From Dinoroseobacter sp049801095 (GTDB taxonomy: Bacteria > Pseudomonadota > Alphaproteobacteria > Rhodobacterales > Rhodobacteraceae), in contig NZ_JBNAGH010000005.1 in the NCBI RefSeq assembly GCF_049801095.1, forward strand, positions 220,040 to 284,039: DNA of 64,000 nucleotides, written 5' to 3'. Below the pieces are notes generated by a model that saw only the letters and a list, made by a program, of their open reading frames with translations, was not told the origin of the DNA and ran no database searches. Positions within the stretch are counted from its first letter, which is position 1; every line of letters starts with the position of its first letter. Shown one piece after another: positions 16,770 through 25,318 of the stretch. Both the position numbers and the translations under genes were made by a program.

Positions 16770-17681
16770 TCAGACCACGGCGAGGATCGCCACCAGCGCC
16801 ATGGTCAGGCCCCAGGCTCGCCAGAGCGCGCGGCATGCGGCCTCGATGGTCTCGGGGCCCGGGCTGCGGCTGCCCTCGGGATGGACGAAAGGGAAATCGC
16901 GCATCTCGCCCTCATAGCTGCGCGGCCCGGCCAGCGCGGTGCCGAGGGCAACGGCCATGGCCGCTTCGGGCCAGCCGGCATTGGGCGAGCGGTGCAAGGG
17001 GGCGTCCCGGGCGATCAGCGGCCAGTCCTGCGGGCGGCCTGCGGCCACGAGGATGACGAGCGCGCTTAGCCGCGCAGGCACCCAGTTCAGCAGGTCGTCA
17101 AAGCGCGCGGCGGCCCAGCCGAATTCCGCGTGGCGTGGGGTGCGGTAGCCGATCATGCTGTCGGCGGTGTTGGTGATCTTGTAGAGCATCAGCCCCGGGA
17201 GCCCGCCGACCAGGAACCAGAAGGCCGGGGCCAGCACCCCGTCCGAGAAGTTCTCGGCCCCGGATTCGATGGCGGCGCGGGCCACCCCGGGCGCGTCGAG
17301 CGTGGCGGTGTCCCGCCCTACGATCATCGCGACGGCGGTGCGGCCCTGGGGCAGGCCCGCCTGCAGGCCCGTGGCGACGGCGCGCACGTGCTCCACGAGG
17401 CTGCGATGGGCCAGCAGGATCGCGGCGAGTATCGCCTCGACGATCCAGCCGAGGCTGGCCAGCGCGAGCCCGAGCGCCAGCGCGCCGAGGCCCAGGGTCA
17501 CCATCACCAGCACGCCCCGGAACCGGCCGTCCTTGCCGGTGTTCAGCCGTGCATCCGCCCCGCCGATGAGCCGCCCCATGAGCACCGCCGGATGCGGCAG
17601 TCGCGACCAGAGCCAATCCGGCTCGCCGAACGCCGCATCGAGCAGGAGCGCCACCAGCAGGATCGCGGCATGTTCCGTCAT
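16770..17681 (-). CDS. cobD: adenosylcobinamide-phosphate synthase CobD (CbiB)
   Basis: 303 residues from the ATG at 17681. Hydrophobic throughout, with the family's N-terminal LLDAAFGEPDWLWSRLPHP, the LDAPGVARAAIESGAENFSDGV-type central motif and NTADSMIGYRTPRH. CobD/CbiB is a membrane protein that joins (R)-1-amino-2-propanol phosphate, or a related amine, to adenosylcobyric acid. Its start overlaps cobC by 4 bases, and both follow the DUF1636 gene with the same overlap, so the three are one operon. Confidence 0.95.
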   Translation of the reverse strand: MTEHAAILLVALLLDAAFGEPDWLWSRLPHPAVLMGRLIGGADARLNTGKDGRFRGVLVMVTLGLGALALGLALASLGWIVEAILAAILLAHRSLVEHVRAVATGLQAGLPQGRTAVAMIVGRDTATLDAPGVARAAIESGAENFSDGVLAPAFWFLVGGLPGLMLYKITNTADSMIGYRTPRHAEFGWAAARFDDLLNWVPARLSALVILVAAGRPQDWPLIARDAPLHRSPNAGWPEAAMAVALGTALAGPRSYEGEMRDFPFVHPEGSRSPGPETIEAACRALWRAWGLTMALVAILAVV

Positions 17682-18646
17682 GACAGGGCCTTCTCCAACC
17701 GCACCCAACCCTCTGAGCTGCCGGGCAGGCCGAGCCGCAGCCATGTGTCGGAATAGGGGAAGCGGCGGGCGAGGATGTGACAGGCGCCGAGCCGGTCCTG
17801 CGCAGCCTCCGCCGAGGGCGTGTCATAGAGCCGAAAGAGCGGCGTGCCCCCCAGAACGCGCCAGCCCGCGCCCATGGTCAGCCGGTCGAGCCGGTTCGCG
17901 TCCTGGGATAGGCGAGCGCGGGTCGCATCGGCCCAGCCATGGTCCGAGAGCGCCGTCTCACCAATCCGCAGGGCCGGGCCAGAGACCGCCCAGGGTCCGA
18001 TCCGCTCGCGCAGCGGGGCCAGTGTGTCGGGATGGCCGATCGCAAAGCCCAGCCGCAGCCCGGCGAGCCCCCAGAACTTGCCAAAGCTCTTGAGCACAAG
18101 GGTCCCGGGCCGCACGGCCCGGGCGATCAGGCTCGCCTCGGGCATCACGTCGCAAAAGCTCTCATCGATCACCGTGAGCGCGTCATCCGCGGGGATCTCG
18201 TCCCCGCGCCATGCCCGCCCATCGGGATTGTTGGGATGCACGACCACGCGCGCCTGCAGGCCGGTCGTATCAAGCGGATCCTGCGTGACCTCCCAGCCAT
18301 GGGCGGCGAAGGCGGCCCCATGCTCGTTATAGGTCGGGCCCGGGATGGCGACGCGACCCGGGCTGTGCAGCCCGGGCAGGCTCGCGATCAGGGCCGAGGC
18401 GCCGGGGGCGGGCAGGATCTCGGCCCCGTCGGGGACCTGCCAGAAGGTGCGGGCCGCCGCGATCAGGGCCTCAAAGGCGGGCCGGTCGGGCAGGGCGGTC
18501 CAGTCGGATGGAGAGAACGCGCCCACAGGATAGGGCACCGGGTTGATCCCGGTCGACAGATCCAGCCAGGCATCCGGCGCGCCGCCCCAGCGGGCGCGCG
18601 CCGCTTCGATCCCGCCGCCATGGTCGCGGGGCGGGGGCCGGGTCAT
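17678..18646 (-). CDS. cobC: threonine-phosphate decarboxylase / aminotransferase CobC
   Basis: 322 residues with a class I/II PLP-enzyme layout: DLSTGINPVPYP near the N-terminus, HPNNPDGR around residue 147, the DESFCD motif near 170, and the PLP lysine in SFGKFWGLAGLRLG near residue 200. CobC makes the aminopropanol-phosphate arm of cobalamin, the substrate used by its neighbour CobD. Translationally coupled at both ends (4-base overlaps). Confidence 0.92.
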   Translation of the reverse strand: MTRPPPRDHGGGIEAARARWGGAPDAWLDLSTGINPVPYPVGAFSPSDWTALPDRPAFEALIAAARTFWQVPDGAEILPAPGASALIASLPGLHSPGRVAIPGPTYNEHGAAFAAHGWEVTQDPLDTTGLQARVVVHPNNPDGRAWRGDEIPADDALTVIDESFCDVMPEASLIARAVRPGTLVLKSFGKFWGLAGLRLGFAIGHPDTLAPLRERIGPWAVSGPALRIGETALSDHGWADATRARLSQDANRLDRLTMGAGWRVLGGTPLFRLYDTPSAEAAQDRLGACHILARRFPYSDTWLRLGLPGSSEGWVRLEKALS

Positions 18647-19035
18647 GGGGTCTGATCCTCGGCCTCATCCGCGGGCAGGGGCAGGTGGCGGGTCACGAAA
18701 TGCCCCTTCACCCCTTGCGGCCAGGTCCGGTAGGGCACCTGTCCGGTCTCCGACGCCGCATGGAGCGCGGCATAGTCCACGATGGCCTCTGCCGCTTCGG
18801 CTCCCGCCTCGAAATCCCCCAGCGTATAGGCCAGCTTGCCGGCTCCCTGGATCGTCACATTGCATCCAGCCTTGCAGCCCATGAGGCAGGAATGCCGCCG
18901 GGTCCGGACCTCAGCGGTGCCTTTCGCTGCAGCCTCGATCAGGTCGGCGAGCACTTCGCCATCCGTGGTTTCGATCCCGCGATCTTCCCAATCGGCGCGT
19001 TTGCAAGTGTCGCAGATAGTGATCCAGCTGGTCAT
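18643..19035 (-). CDS. DUF1636 family ferredoxin-like metal-binding protein
   Basis: 130 residues. Cys pairs ICDTCKR (residues 8-14) and CLMGCKAGC (about 49-57), followed by the NVTIQGAGKLAYTLGDF segment, resemble the thioredoxin-fold [2Fe-2S] ferredoxin pattern used in DUF1636 proteins. These often sit beside cobW or cob genes; their biochemical role is unknown as far as I know. It is the first gene of the DUF1636-cobC-cobD operon, with a 4-base overlap to cobC. An electron-transfer or metal-binding role in corrin assembly is inference. Confidence 0.82.
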   Translation of the reverse strand: MTSWITICDTCKRADWEDRGIETTDGEVLADLIEAAAKGTAEVRTRRHSCLMGCKAGCNVTIQGAGKLAYTLGDFEAGAEAAEAIVDYAALHAASETGQVPYRTWPQGVKGHFVTRHLPLPADEAEDQTP

Positions 19036-19315
19036 GGCTCGTCCTTGGTCCGTGGCGATGGCGCGTTCCCCGTCATGTCCCGCATTTCGCGCCGGGGTTC
19101 AATCGGCGATGCGATCTGGGGTGACCCAACCCCGACCTGCAAAGCAAGACGGCAGATTGGTTTCCCCAGTGGTAAACCATGAGTGAAAAACCGCCGATCC
19201 ATTCAAATTTTGAAGATGGGGTCAAAAAGTATTACCGATCCGGCAGACTTATCGGCTAGCTTGCCCGCAGTGCGAGCCCGGCGGCCCTGCCGTCCAGAAT
19301 CGCCAAGGGGGTAAA

Positions 19316-19675
19316 ATGCGCGTTTTGATCGTCCATGGCCAGGCGGGTCTTGCCGGTATTTGGGCTTCACATCTCAAGCGCGGCGGCGCCCGTGTCGACT
19401 GTGTGTCGGCGCAGGAAGACGCTGTGCGGCATCTGAGCGAACATCCGGTGGATGTGGTTTTGCTCTCGCTGACCCTTGCGGAGGGCAGCGCTTTGGCCAT
19501 TGCCGATTACGCCAGCTATCGCCGCCCTGATACCCAGGTGATCTTCGTCAACAACTCGCAATTTTTCAGCGACGGGTCGATTTTCAACCACGTTTCAAAC
19601 GCCCGGGCGATGATGCCCGAAGACACCCCGCCCGAAGACCTGACGGCGATGGTGGAGCACTACGCCACCCACTGA
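19316..19675 (+). CDS. receiver-domain-like protein lacking the phospho-acceptor Asp
   Basis: 119 residues beginning MRVLIVHGQAGLAGIWASHL. The alternating strands and helices match a CheY-like receiver, but the acidic pair expected after strand 1 is HG, and the acceptor position after strand 3 reads VVLLSLTL with no Asp. The late lysine of receivers is also not evident (residues from 85 on read HVSNARAMMPEDTP). It is therefore probably a pseudo-receiver acting by binding a partner. About 280 bases upstream hold no other gene; a promoter is expected there. Confidence 0.7.
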   Translation: MRVLIVHGQAGLAGIWASHLKRGGARVDCVSAQEDAVRHLSEHPVDVVLLSLTLAEGSALAIADYASYRRPDTQVIFVNNSQFFSDGSIFNHVSNARAMMPEDTPPEDLTAMVEHYATH

Positions 19676-19706
19676 TCCTTGCTGAAAAGCAGCCGAACGC
19701 GCGGCC

Positions 19707-20696
19707 TCAGGCAGCGAGCAGACGCTCGCGCCCATGGGGGGCCATCCAGTCGATCTCGGGATTGATCGGGATGATCCGGTGCGGATTGATGCTCTCGTGG
19801 CTGTAATGATAGTGGCGCACGATATGGGCGAAATTCACCGTCTCGGCGACGCCCGGCCACTGGTAGAGCTCGCGCGTATAGGCCCAGAGATGGGGGTAAT
19901 CGATGATCCGGCGGCGATTGCATTTGAAATGCAGGTGATAGACCGGATCGAACCGCACCAGCGTCGTGAAGAGCCGCCAATCGGCCTCGGTGATCTGGTC
20001 CCCGGCCAGATAGCGCCGGTGGCTCAGCCGCTCTTCGACCCAATCGAGCGCATCGAACAACGTGGTGACCGCCTCGTCATAGGCCGCTTGGCTCGTGGCG
20101 AAGCCGGATTTGTAGACGCCATTATTGATGTCTGAATAGATCCGGTCATTCACCGCATCGATCTCCGATCGCAGGGCCTCGGGATAGAAATCCTGCGTAT
20201 CGCCGGTCAGCCCGTTGAAGGCTGTGTTGAACATCCGGATGATCTCGGAGCTTTCATTGGAGACGATGGTCTTGCTCGCCTTGTCCCAGAGGATCGGCAC
20301 CGTCACGCGGCCCGAGACCTGCGGGTCGGCCTTGACATAGAGGTCACGCGCAAAGGGCAGACCATAGAGCTTGTCGCCCGTGGCCCCGTCATTATCGGTC
20401 TCGAAGGTCCAGCCATCGGAGAGCATATCAGGATGCACGACCGAGACGTCGATATGCGGCGCGAGCCCTTTGAGTTCGCGGAAAATCAGCGTGCGATGGG
20501 CCCAGGGACAGGCGAGTGAGACATAGAGATGATAGCGCCCGCTTTCGGCCGGAAAGCCGCCCTTGCCCGAGGGGCCCGCGCTGCCATCGGCGGTGATCCA
20601 GTTGCGAAAGCCTGCCGTGGAGCGGACGAATTTGCCGCCCGTGCTCTTGGTGTCATACCAGACGTCGTGCCATTTGCCGTCGACAAGCTGTCCCAT
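19707..20696 (-). CDS. glutathionyl-hydroquinone reductase (YqjG/ECM4-type GST)
   Basis: 329 residues from the ATG at 20696. The catalytic motif SLACPWAHRTLIF near residues 60-72 contains the Cys typical of Xi-class GSTs. SNESSEIIRMFN (glutathione-binding) and the C-terminal WRLFTTLVRFDPVYHLHFKCN with PHLWAYTRELYQWPG are diagnostic of YqjG/ECM4. These enzymes reduce glutathionyl-hydroquinones to hydroquinones in the cytoplasm. In-frame sequence upstream of this Met is open but shows no family resemblance. Divergent from the B12 operon at 21035. Confidence 0.93.
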   Translation of the reverse strand: MGQLVDGKWHDVWYDTKSTGGKFVRSTAGFRNWITADGSAGPSGKGGFPAESGRYHLYVSLACPWAHRTLIFRELKGLAPHIDVSVVHPDMLSDGWTFETDNDGATGDKLYGLPFARDLYVKADPQVSGRVTVPILWDKASKTIVSNESSEIIRMFNTAFNGLTGDTQDFYPEALRSEIDAVNDRIYSDINNGVYKSGFATSQAAYDEAVTTLFDALDWVEERLSHRRYLAGDQITEADWRLFTTLVRFDPVYHLHFKCNRRRIIDYPHLWAYTRELYQWPGVAETVNFAHIVRHYHYSHESINPHRIIPINPEIDWMAPHGRERLLAA

Positions 20697-21034
20697 TGCG
20701 CCTTCCCTTTGCTTTGCTCGACCAAAACCTAGCGGGCCGGGCACTCTGCGAAAATACGCAGAGCCGCAGAGCCTCTCCCGCATGGGCGCACAGGTCCCCG
20801 GCGGGTGCGCGGCGCTTTGGCCCGTGCTGCAGCGCCGAAAGCAATTGCGCGTTTGTGGGGCGACAGCTATGACCCGAGGAGACGACGCCCGTTTCGGGCC
20901 AGAATGGTTGCCTTGCCTGCGGCTGACCCAACTCGGGAGCGCGCGACAGGGATCGTCAGGGCGCTTCGCTGATCTGTGGCGGGGCGCGCGGGGCCAGGTC
21001 TGGACGGGCATGTTGAAGGACAAGGACCGCGCCA
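20697..21034. other. divergent intergenic region before the second cobalamin operon
   Basis: 338 bases between the GST gene and the cbiX operon. It holds a perfect hairpin CTCTGCG-AAAATA-CGCAGAG (20744-20763) and several GC-rich inverted repeats. A fragment at 20869-20890 recalls the B12 box, but the other riboswitch blocks are absent, so I do not call a riboswitch. Promoters for both neighbours must lie here. Confidence 0.4.
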
Positions 21035-21280
21035 ATGACCCGCTTCTGCTTCCGTTTTCTCTTGGCTTGTCTGGCTTTGAGCGCTGGCCCGCTCTGGGCC
21101 CATCCCGGGCATTTGTCGGGCCTGGCGGGGCATGACCACTGGGTGGCGGGTGCGGCGATCGGGCTGGCCATCGCGCTGGGGATCTACGGAGCGCTGAAGG
21201 GGCGGAAGTCCGAAGGCGCATCCGAGGAGACCGAGAGTGAAGAGGCCGTCGAGGATGATAGCGCCGAGGCCCCCGCATGA
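21035..21280 (+). CDS. small membrane protein with HPGH motif, DUF6732-like
   Basis: 81 residues: signal peptide or first helix MTRFCFRFLLACLALSAG, then HPGHLSGLAGHDHW, one membrane helix (WVAGAAIGLAIALGIYGAL) and an acidic tail of Glu, Ser and Asp. The His cluster just outside the membrane resembles the start of HupE/UreJ-type nickel/cobalt permeases, but the protein is too short to be one. I recall such proteins next to cob genes in Rhodobacterales (DUF6732). It overlaps cbiX by 4 bases, so it belongs to the B12 operon; periplasmic metal binding is a guess. Confidence 0.7.
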   Translation: MTRFCFRFLLACLALSAGPLWAHPGHLSGLAGHDHWVAGAAIGLAIALGIYGALKGRKSEGASEETESEEAVEDDSAEAPA

Positions 21281-22566
21281 GCGCGCCGACCCCGCCCGAA
21301 GGCAAGATCGGCGTCATGATCTGCGGCCATGGCTCGCGCAGTCAGGCGGCCGTGGATGAATTCGCCCTGCTGGCCGAGAAGCTGCCGGTTTACCTGCCCG
21401 CCGGGTGGGAGATGGAATACGGCTATCTCGAATTTGCCAATCCGGTCATCCGCGACGGGCTCGACAAGCTGCGCGAGAAGGGGTGCGACCGGATCCTGGC
21501 TGTTCCGGGCATGCTCTTTGCTGCGATGCACTCCAAGAACGACATCCCCACGGTGCTGAACACCTATGCGGCCAAGCATGGGCTGTCGGTCTCTTATGGC
21601 CGCGAGCTCGGCGTGGATCCCAAGATGATCGCCGCCGCCGGGGCCCGCGCCATGGAGGCTGTGGCCGAGGCCAATGCTGCCCATGGCGAGGTCCCGCTGC
21701 ACGAAACCTGCCTCGTGGTGATCGGGCGCGGCGCGTCGGATCCGGATGCCAATGGCAACGTCGCCAAGATCGCGCGGATGCTGCAGGAAGGCCTGGGCTT
21801 TGGCTGGTGCGAGGTCGGCTATTCCGGCGTGACCTTCCCGCTGGTGGAGCCTTGCCTGCAACACGCCGCCAAGCTCGGCTACAAACGCATCCTCGTGCTG
21901 CCCTATTTCCTCTTCACCGGGATCCTGATCGACCGGATCTATGGTTTCACAGATCAGGTCGCCGCCGAGCATCCGGAGATCCAGTTCGTCAAAGCGCTTT
22001 ATCTGCGGGACCACGAGGCCGTGCTGCAGACCTTTGCCGAGCGCGTGCAGGAGCAGATGTCCGACACCCCGCCGCCCAATTGCGGGCAATGCGGGTATCG
22101 CGCGCAGATCCTGTCGCTAGAGGATGGCGCGTCCCATGTGATCAGCGCCGAAGAGCGGACCCATCCGGCCTTTGGCGCCGTGCCACCGGCCACTTGCGTG
22201 CTCTGCAAGTACCGGACGCAGGTTCTGGGCTTCGAGGCCGAGGTTGGCGCGGTACAGGAAAGCCATCACCACCATGTGGAAGGGCAGGGCGCCTCGGCCC
22301 CCGGCTCCAATGTGGCTGACTGCACGCTCTGCGATACGTTCTGCACCGGACTCTGTCGGCTCGAAATGCAGGGCGATCACGGGCATCACCACCATCACCA
22401 TGGGCATGATCATCACCACGATCACGACCATTCCCATAGCCACGACCATGATCACAGTCACGGACATGATCACGGGCACCACCATCATCACCACGCGCCT
22501 TACCCCCATGCGAAACACCCGCACGGGCCTGAAAGCGCGCGCAAGACGGCGAAGCCGACGGGCTGA
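21277..22566 (+). CDS. cbiX: sirohydrochlorin cobaltochelatase CbiX, long form with Cys pairs and His-rich tail
   Basis: 429 residues. Two tandem chelatase halves: the first has GVMICGHGSR (about residues 12-21) and AAMHSKNDIP with the expected catalytic His residues, the second has VVIGRGASDPDANGN and LPYFLFTGILIDRI. After about residue 265 come CGQC, CVLC and CTLCDTFCTGLC, possibly an Fe-S or metal site as reported for some long CbiX proteins, then about 60 residues that are mostly His, Asp and Gly. CbiX inserts Co2+ early, into sirohydrochlorin, the cobalt-early route; CobN is the late chelatase, so the genome has both. Ends 1 base into the next gene. Confidence 0.92.
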   Translation: MSAPTPPEGKIGVMICGHGSRSQAAVDEFALLAEKLPVYLPAGWEMEYGYLEFANPVIRDGLDKLREKGCDRILAVPGMLFAAMHSKNDIPTVLNTYAAKHGLSVSYGRELGVDPKMIAAAGARAMEAVAEANAAHGEVPLHETCLVVIGRGASDPDANGNVAKIARMLQEGLGFGWCEVGYSGVTFPLVEPCLQHAAKLGYKRILVLPYFLFTGILIDRIYGFTDQVAAEHPEIQFVKALYLRDHEAVLQTFAERVQEQMSDTPPPNCGQCGYRAQILSLEDGASHVISAEERTHPAFGAVPPATCVLCKYRTQVLGFEAEVGAVQESHHHHVEGQGASAPGSNVADCTLCDTFCTGLCRLEMQGDHGHHHHHHGHDHHHDHDHSHSHDHDHSHGHDHGHHHHHHAPYPHAKHPHGPESARKTAKPTG

Positions 22567-24116
22567 TGACGCGGATCTTCGGTTCTTATCTCGTTGTCGA
22601 TTGGTCGGCCAATGGCACGCCCAAGACCGGCAAGGACAGTATCTGGCTCGCCCTCGCGCGACCGGGTGAGCCTGCCCTTGTGGAAAACCCGGCGACGCGG
22701 GCCGAAGCCGTCGCGCGCCTTGCTGCCCTGATCGAGACCGAACAGGCCGCCGGGCGCCGCGTGCTGGCGGGGTTCGATTTTCCCTTCGGCTATCCGGCGG
22801 GTTTTGCCGCGCAACTGGGCGGCACCGGCGATTGGCAGGCGGTCTGGGCGCGGATCGCCGAGGAGGTGGTCGAGGGCGACAGCAACGCCAATAACCGCTT
22901 CGACGCGGCGGCGGCGCTGAATGCGCTTTTCCCCGGTGACGGGCCCTTCTGGGGCAATGGTCTGAAGCGGGACATCCCCGGCCTGCCGCGCAAACTGCCC
23001 GAGGGCTATGGCGAGGCGCTGCCTGTGCGGCTGCGTCACGCCGAGGGTCAGGCGAGCGCGGCGCAGGAGGTCTGGAAGCTTTCGGGTGTGGGCTCCGTTG
23101 GCGGGCAGGCCCTGACCGGGATCGCTGCCCTCGAAGGGCTGCGCCATGCGCTGGGCGCGCGGGTCTGGCCGTTCGAGCCCTGGGCCGACGGGACCGCGCC
23201 GGTGCTGGCCGAAGTGTTTCCCTCGCTTGTGGAGGTCCCGCACCTGCCCGGCAAAGTGCGCGACGCGGTACAGGTGGAAAGTCTCGCCCGAGCGCTCTGC
23301 GCGCTGGACGGTGCGGGTCGGTTGGCAGGGATGCTGGATGCACCCAAGGCGCAGCCCGACGATGTGATGCGCCACGAGGCGACGATCCTCGGGCTCGGCT
23401 ATGAGGCCCTGTTGGGCCGTGCGGTCACCGAGGCCGCCGCCGAGATCACGGCCCCACCGAAAGCGTCGCGCCCGCCCATGCGCCCCTATGAGAAAGACCC
23501 CGCCGCGATCTACGCCCAGAGCTTTGCCACCGTGCAGGCGGAGGCCAATCTCGCGCGGTTTCCCCAGGGTCTCGACCGCCTGGCGACGCGCCTGATCCAT
23601 GCCTGCGGGATGGTCGAGGTGGCAGACCGGCTGGTCTTTTCGCCGGAGGCCTTCACGGCGGGGCATGACGCGCTCCGGGCCGGAAAGCCTGTGCTTTGTG
23701 ATTGCGAGATGGTCGGGGCCGGGATCATTCGGCGCTATCTGCCCGCCGAAAACCCGGTGGTTGTCACCCTGAATGACCCGTCTGTGCCCGGGCGCGCCCA
23801 AGACATCGGCAACACACGCTCTGCGGCGGCGGTGGAACTTTGGGCGGACCATCTGGACGGCGCCGTGGTGGCCATCGGCAATGCGCCCACGGCCCTCTTC
23901 CATCTGCTGGAACTGATTGATGCCGGCGCCCCGCGCCCCGCAGTCATCCTTGGCTTCCCTGTGGGCTTTGTCGGTGCCGCGGAATCCAAGGCGGAACTGG
24001 CGCGCGACCCGCGCGGCTGCGATTTCGTGGCCCTGCGCGGGCGTCGCGGCGGCTCGGCCATGGCCTCGGCCGCGGTGAACGCCCTGGCCGCAGGACTTCC
24101 GGAGATCGCTTCATGA
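22566..24116 (+). CDS. cobH: fusion: RNase H-fold-like domain + precorrin-8X methylmutase CobH
   Basis: 516 residues, more than twice the usual CobH length (about 210). From about residue 306 (PYEKDPAAIYAQSFATV) it is a complete CobH, with the catalytic His in IHACGMVEV, then DPSVPGRAQDIGNTRSAAAV, IGNAPTALFHLLEL and GFPVGFVGAAESK. CobH moves the C11 methyl of precorrin-8X to C12, giving hydrogenobyrinic acid. The first 300 residues begin YLVVDWSANGTPKTGKD and contain VLAGFDFPFGYPAG, the style of DUF429/RNase H-like proteins; function unknown. No stop or ribosome site separates the parts. Overlaps cobL by 4 bases. Confidence 0.9.
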   Translation: MTRIFGSYLVVDWSANGTPKTGKDSIWLALARPGEPALVENPATRAEAVARLAALIETEQAAGRRVLAGFDFPFGYPAGFAAQLGGTGDWQAVWARIAEEVVEGDSNANNRFDAAAALNALFPGDGPFWGNGLKRDIPGLPRKLPEGYGEALPVRLRHAEGQASAAQEVWKLSGVGSVGGQALTGIAALEGLRHALGARVWPFEPWADGTAPVLAEVFPSLVEVPHLPGKVRDAVQVESLARALCALDGAGRLAGMLDAPKAQPDDVMRHEATILGLGYEALLGRAVTEAAAEITAPPKASRPPMRPYEKDPAAIYAQSFATVQAEANLARFPQGLDRLATRLIHACGMVEVADRLVFSPEAFTAGHDALRAGKPVLCDCEMVGAGIIRRYLPAENPVVVTLNDPSVPGRAQDIGNTRSAAAVELWADHLDGAVVAIGNAPTALFHLLELIDAGAPRPAVILGFPVGFVGAAESKAELARDPRGCDFVALRGRRGGSAMASAAVNALAAGLPEIAS

Positions 24117-25318
24117 GCACGACCCCCTGGCTCCATATTGTTGGCATTGGCGAGGACGGGCTGGCCGGGCTCATGCCCGCGACCCGCGCCGTGGTTGAGG
24201 CTGCCGAAGTGATCGTCGGCGGCGAGCGGCATCATCAGCTTTCCGCCTCGGTCACCGCCGAGCGTCTGGCCTGGCCCCATCCCTTTGATGCGCTCGTGGA
24301 TACGCTGAAATCCCTGGCCGGGCGGCGGGTCGTGGTGCTGGCGACGGGCGACCCCCTGTGGTTCTCGGTCGGCGCGCGGATCGGACGGGCCATCCCGCCC
24401 GGCGAGATCACCTATCACCCGCAGCTGTCCGCGTTTCAACTGGCCTCCGCCCGGATGGGCTGGAGCCTCGCGGATGTGGAGACGCTCACCGTGCATGGTC
24501 GCCCGGTGGAGCAGATGATCGCCTTCATCCAGCCTGACCAGCGGCTCCTGATCCTGACGACGGGGGCCGAGACCCCGGCTCAGATCGCGAGGTTCCTGTC
24601 CGAGCGGGGCTTTGGTCAGTCGAAGATGACTGTGCTCGCGGCCATGGGCGGGCCGGATGAGGCGCGGTTTGACGGTGTCGCCGAGAGCTGGGATCACGAG
24701 GTGCCTCCCTTCAACACCTTGGCGGTGGAGTGCATCGCGGCGCCGGATTGCGCGCTTCTGCCCCGGGTGCCGGGGCTGGCGGATGGCCTCTTTGTCCATG
24801 ATGGGACCATGACCAAGCGCGAGGTGCGGGCAGTGACGCTCGCCAAGCTCATGCCCATGCGCGGGGCGCTTTTGTGGGATATCGGCACGGGCTGCGGGTC
24901 GGTGGCGGTCGAGTGGATGCGCGGCGCGCGCTATGCCCGCGCCATCGGGATCGAGCCGCGCGCGGACCGGCGGGCTATGGCGGCGGCCAATGCGCTGGCG
25001 CTCGGGGTGCCGAAGCTCGAGGTGATCGAGGGCACCGCGCCCGGCGCGCTGGAGGGGCTGGAGGCCCCGGATGCGATCTTCGTCGGGGGTGGGCTGAGCC
25101 CGGAGGTGTTTGAGGCGGCCTGGGGCGCGTTGCGCCCCCTCGGGCGGCTTGTGGCGAACGCCGTGACGCTGGAGAGTGAGCAGGAGCTGATCGGGCTGCA
25201 CGCGGCCCATGGCGGTGAGCTGACCAAGCTTTCGGTGCACCGGGCCGAGCCCGTCGGGCCGCGCACCGGCTGGCGGCCATTCATGCCTGTGACCCAGTGG
25301 AGCCTGATCAAGCGATGA
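24113..25318 (+). CDS. cobL: precorrin-6Y C5,15-methyltransferase (decarboxylating) CobL
   Basis: 401 residues, the CbiE-CbiT fusion typical of CobL. The N-terminal CbiE part starts with HIVGIGEDGLAGL and carries VVVLATGDPLWFSVG near residue 80. The CbiT part begins about residue 233 (TKREVRAVTLAKL) with the SAM motif LLWDIGTGCGSVAVEW. It methylates C5 and C15 and removes the acetate side-chain carboxyl on ring C, giving precorrin-8X, the substrate of CobH encoded just upstream. ATGA overlaps at both ends. Confidence 0.96.
   Translation: MSTTPWLHIVGIGEDGLAGLMPATRAVVEAAEVIVGGERHHQLSASVTAERLAWPHPFDALVDTLKSLAGRRVVVLATGDPLWFSVGARIGRAIPPGEITYHPQLSAFQLASARMGWSLADVETLTVHGRPVEQMIAFIQPDQRLLILTTGAETPAQIARFLSERGFGQSKMTVLAAMGGPDEARFDGVAESWDHEVPPFNTLAVECIAAPDCALLPRVPGLADGLFVHDGTMTKREVRAVTLAKLMPMRGALLWDIGTGCGSVAVEWMRGARYARAIGIEPRADRRAMAAANALALGVPKLEVIEGTAPGALEGLEAPDAIFVGGGLSPEVFEAAWGALRPLGRLVANAVTLESEQELIGLHAAHGGELTKLSVHRAEPVGPRTGWRPFMPVTQWSLIKR

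Noticed and set aside
20869..20890. B12-box-like fragment (ATGACCCGAGGAGACGACGCC) before the second cobalamin operon
   Set aside because: It resembles the last block of a cobalamin riboswitch with a small deletion, but the other blocks (GGGAA, CGCAACTGT, GGGAAGG) are absent upstream. A degenerate switch cannot be excluded; a covariance search would decide.
23735..25240. Long antisense open frame across cobH and cobL
   Set aside because: Shadow of two clearly identified genes; translation is His/Arg/Gly-rich and unlike any family I know.
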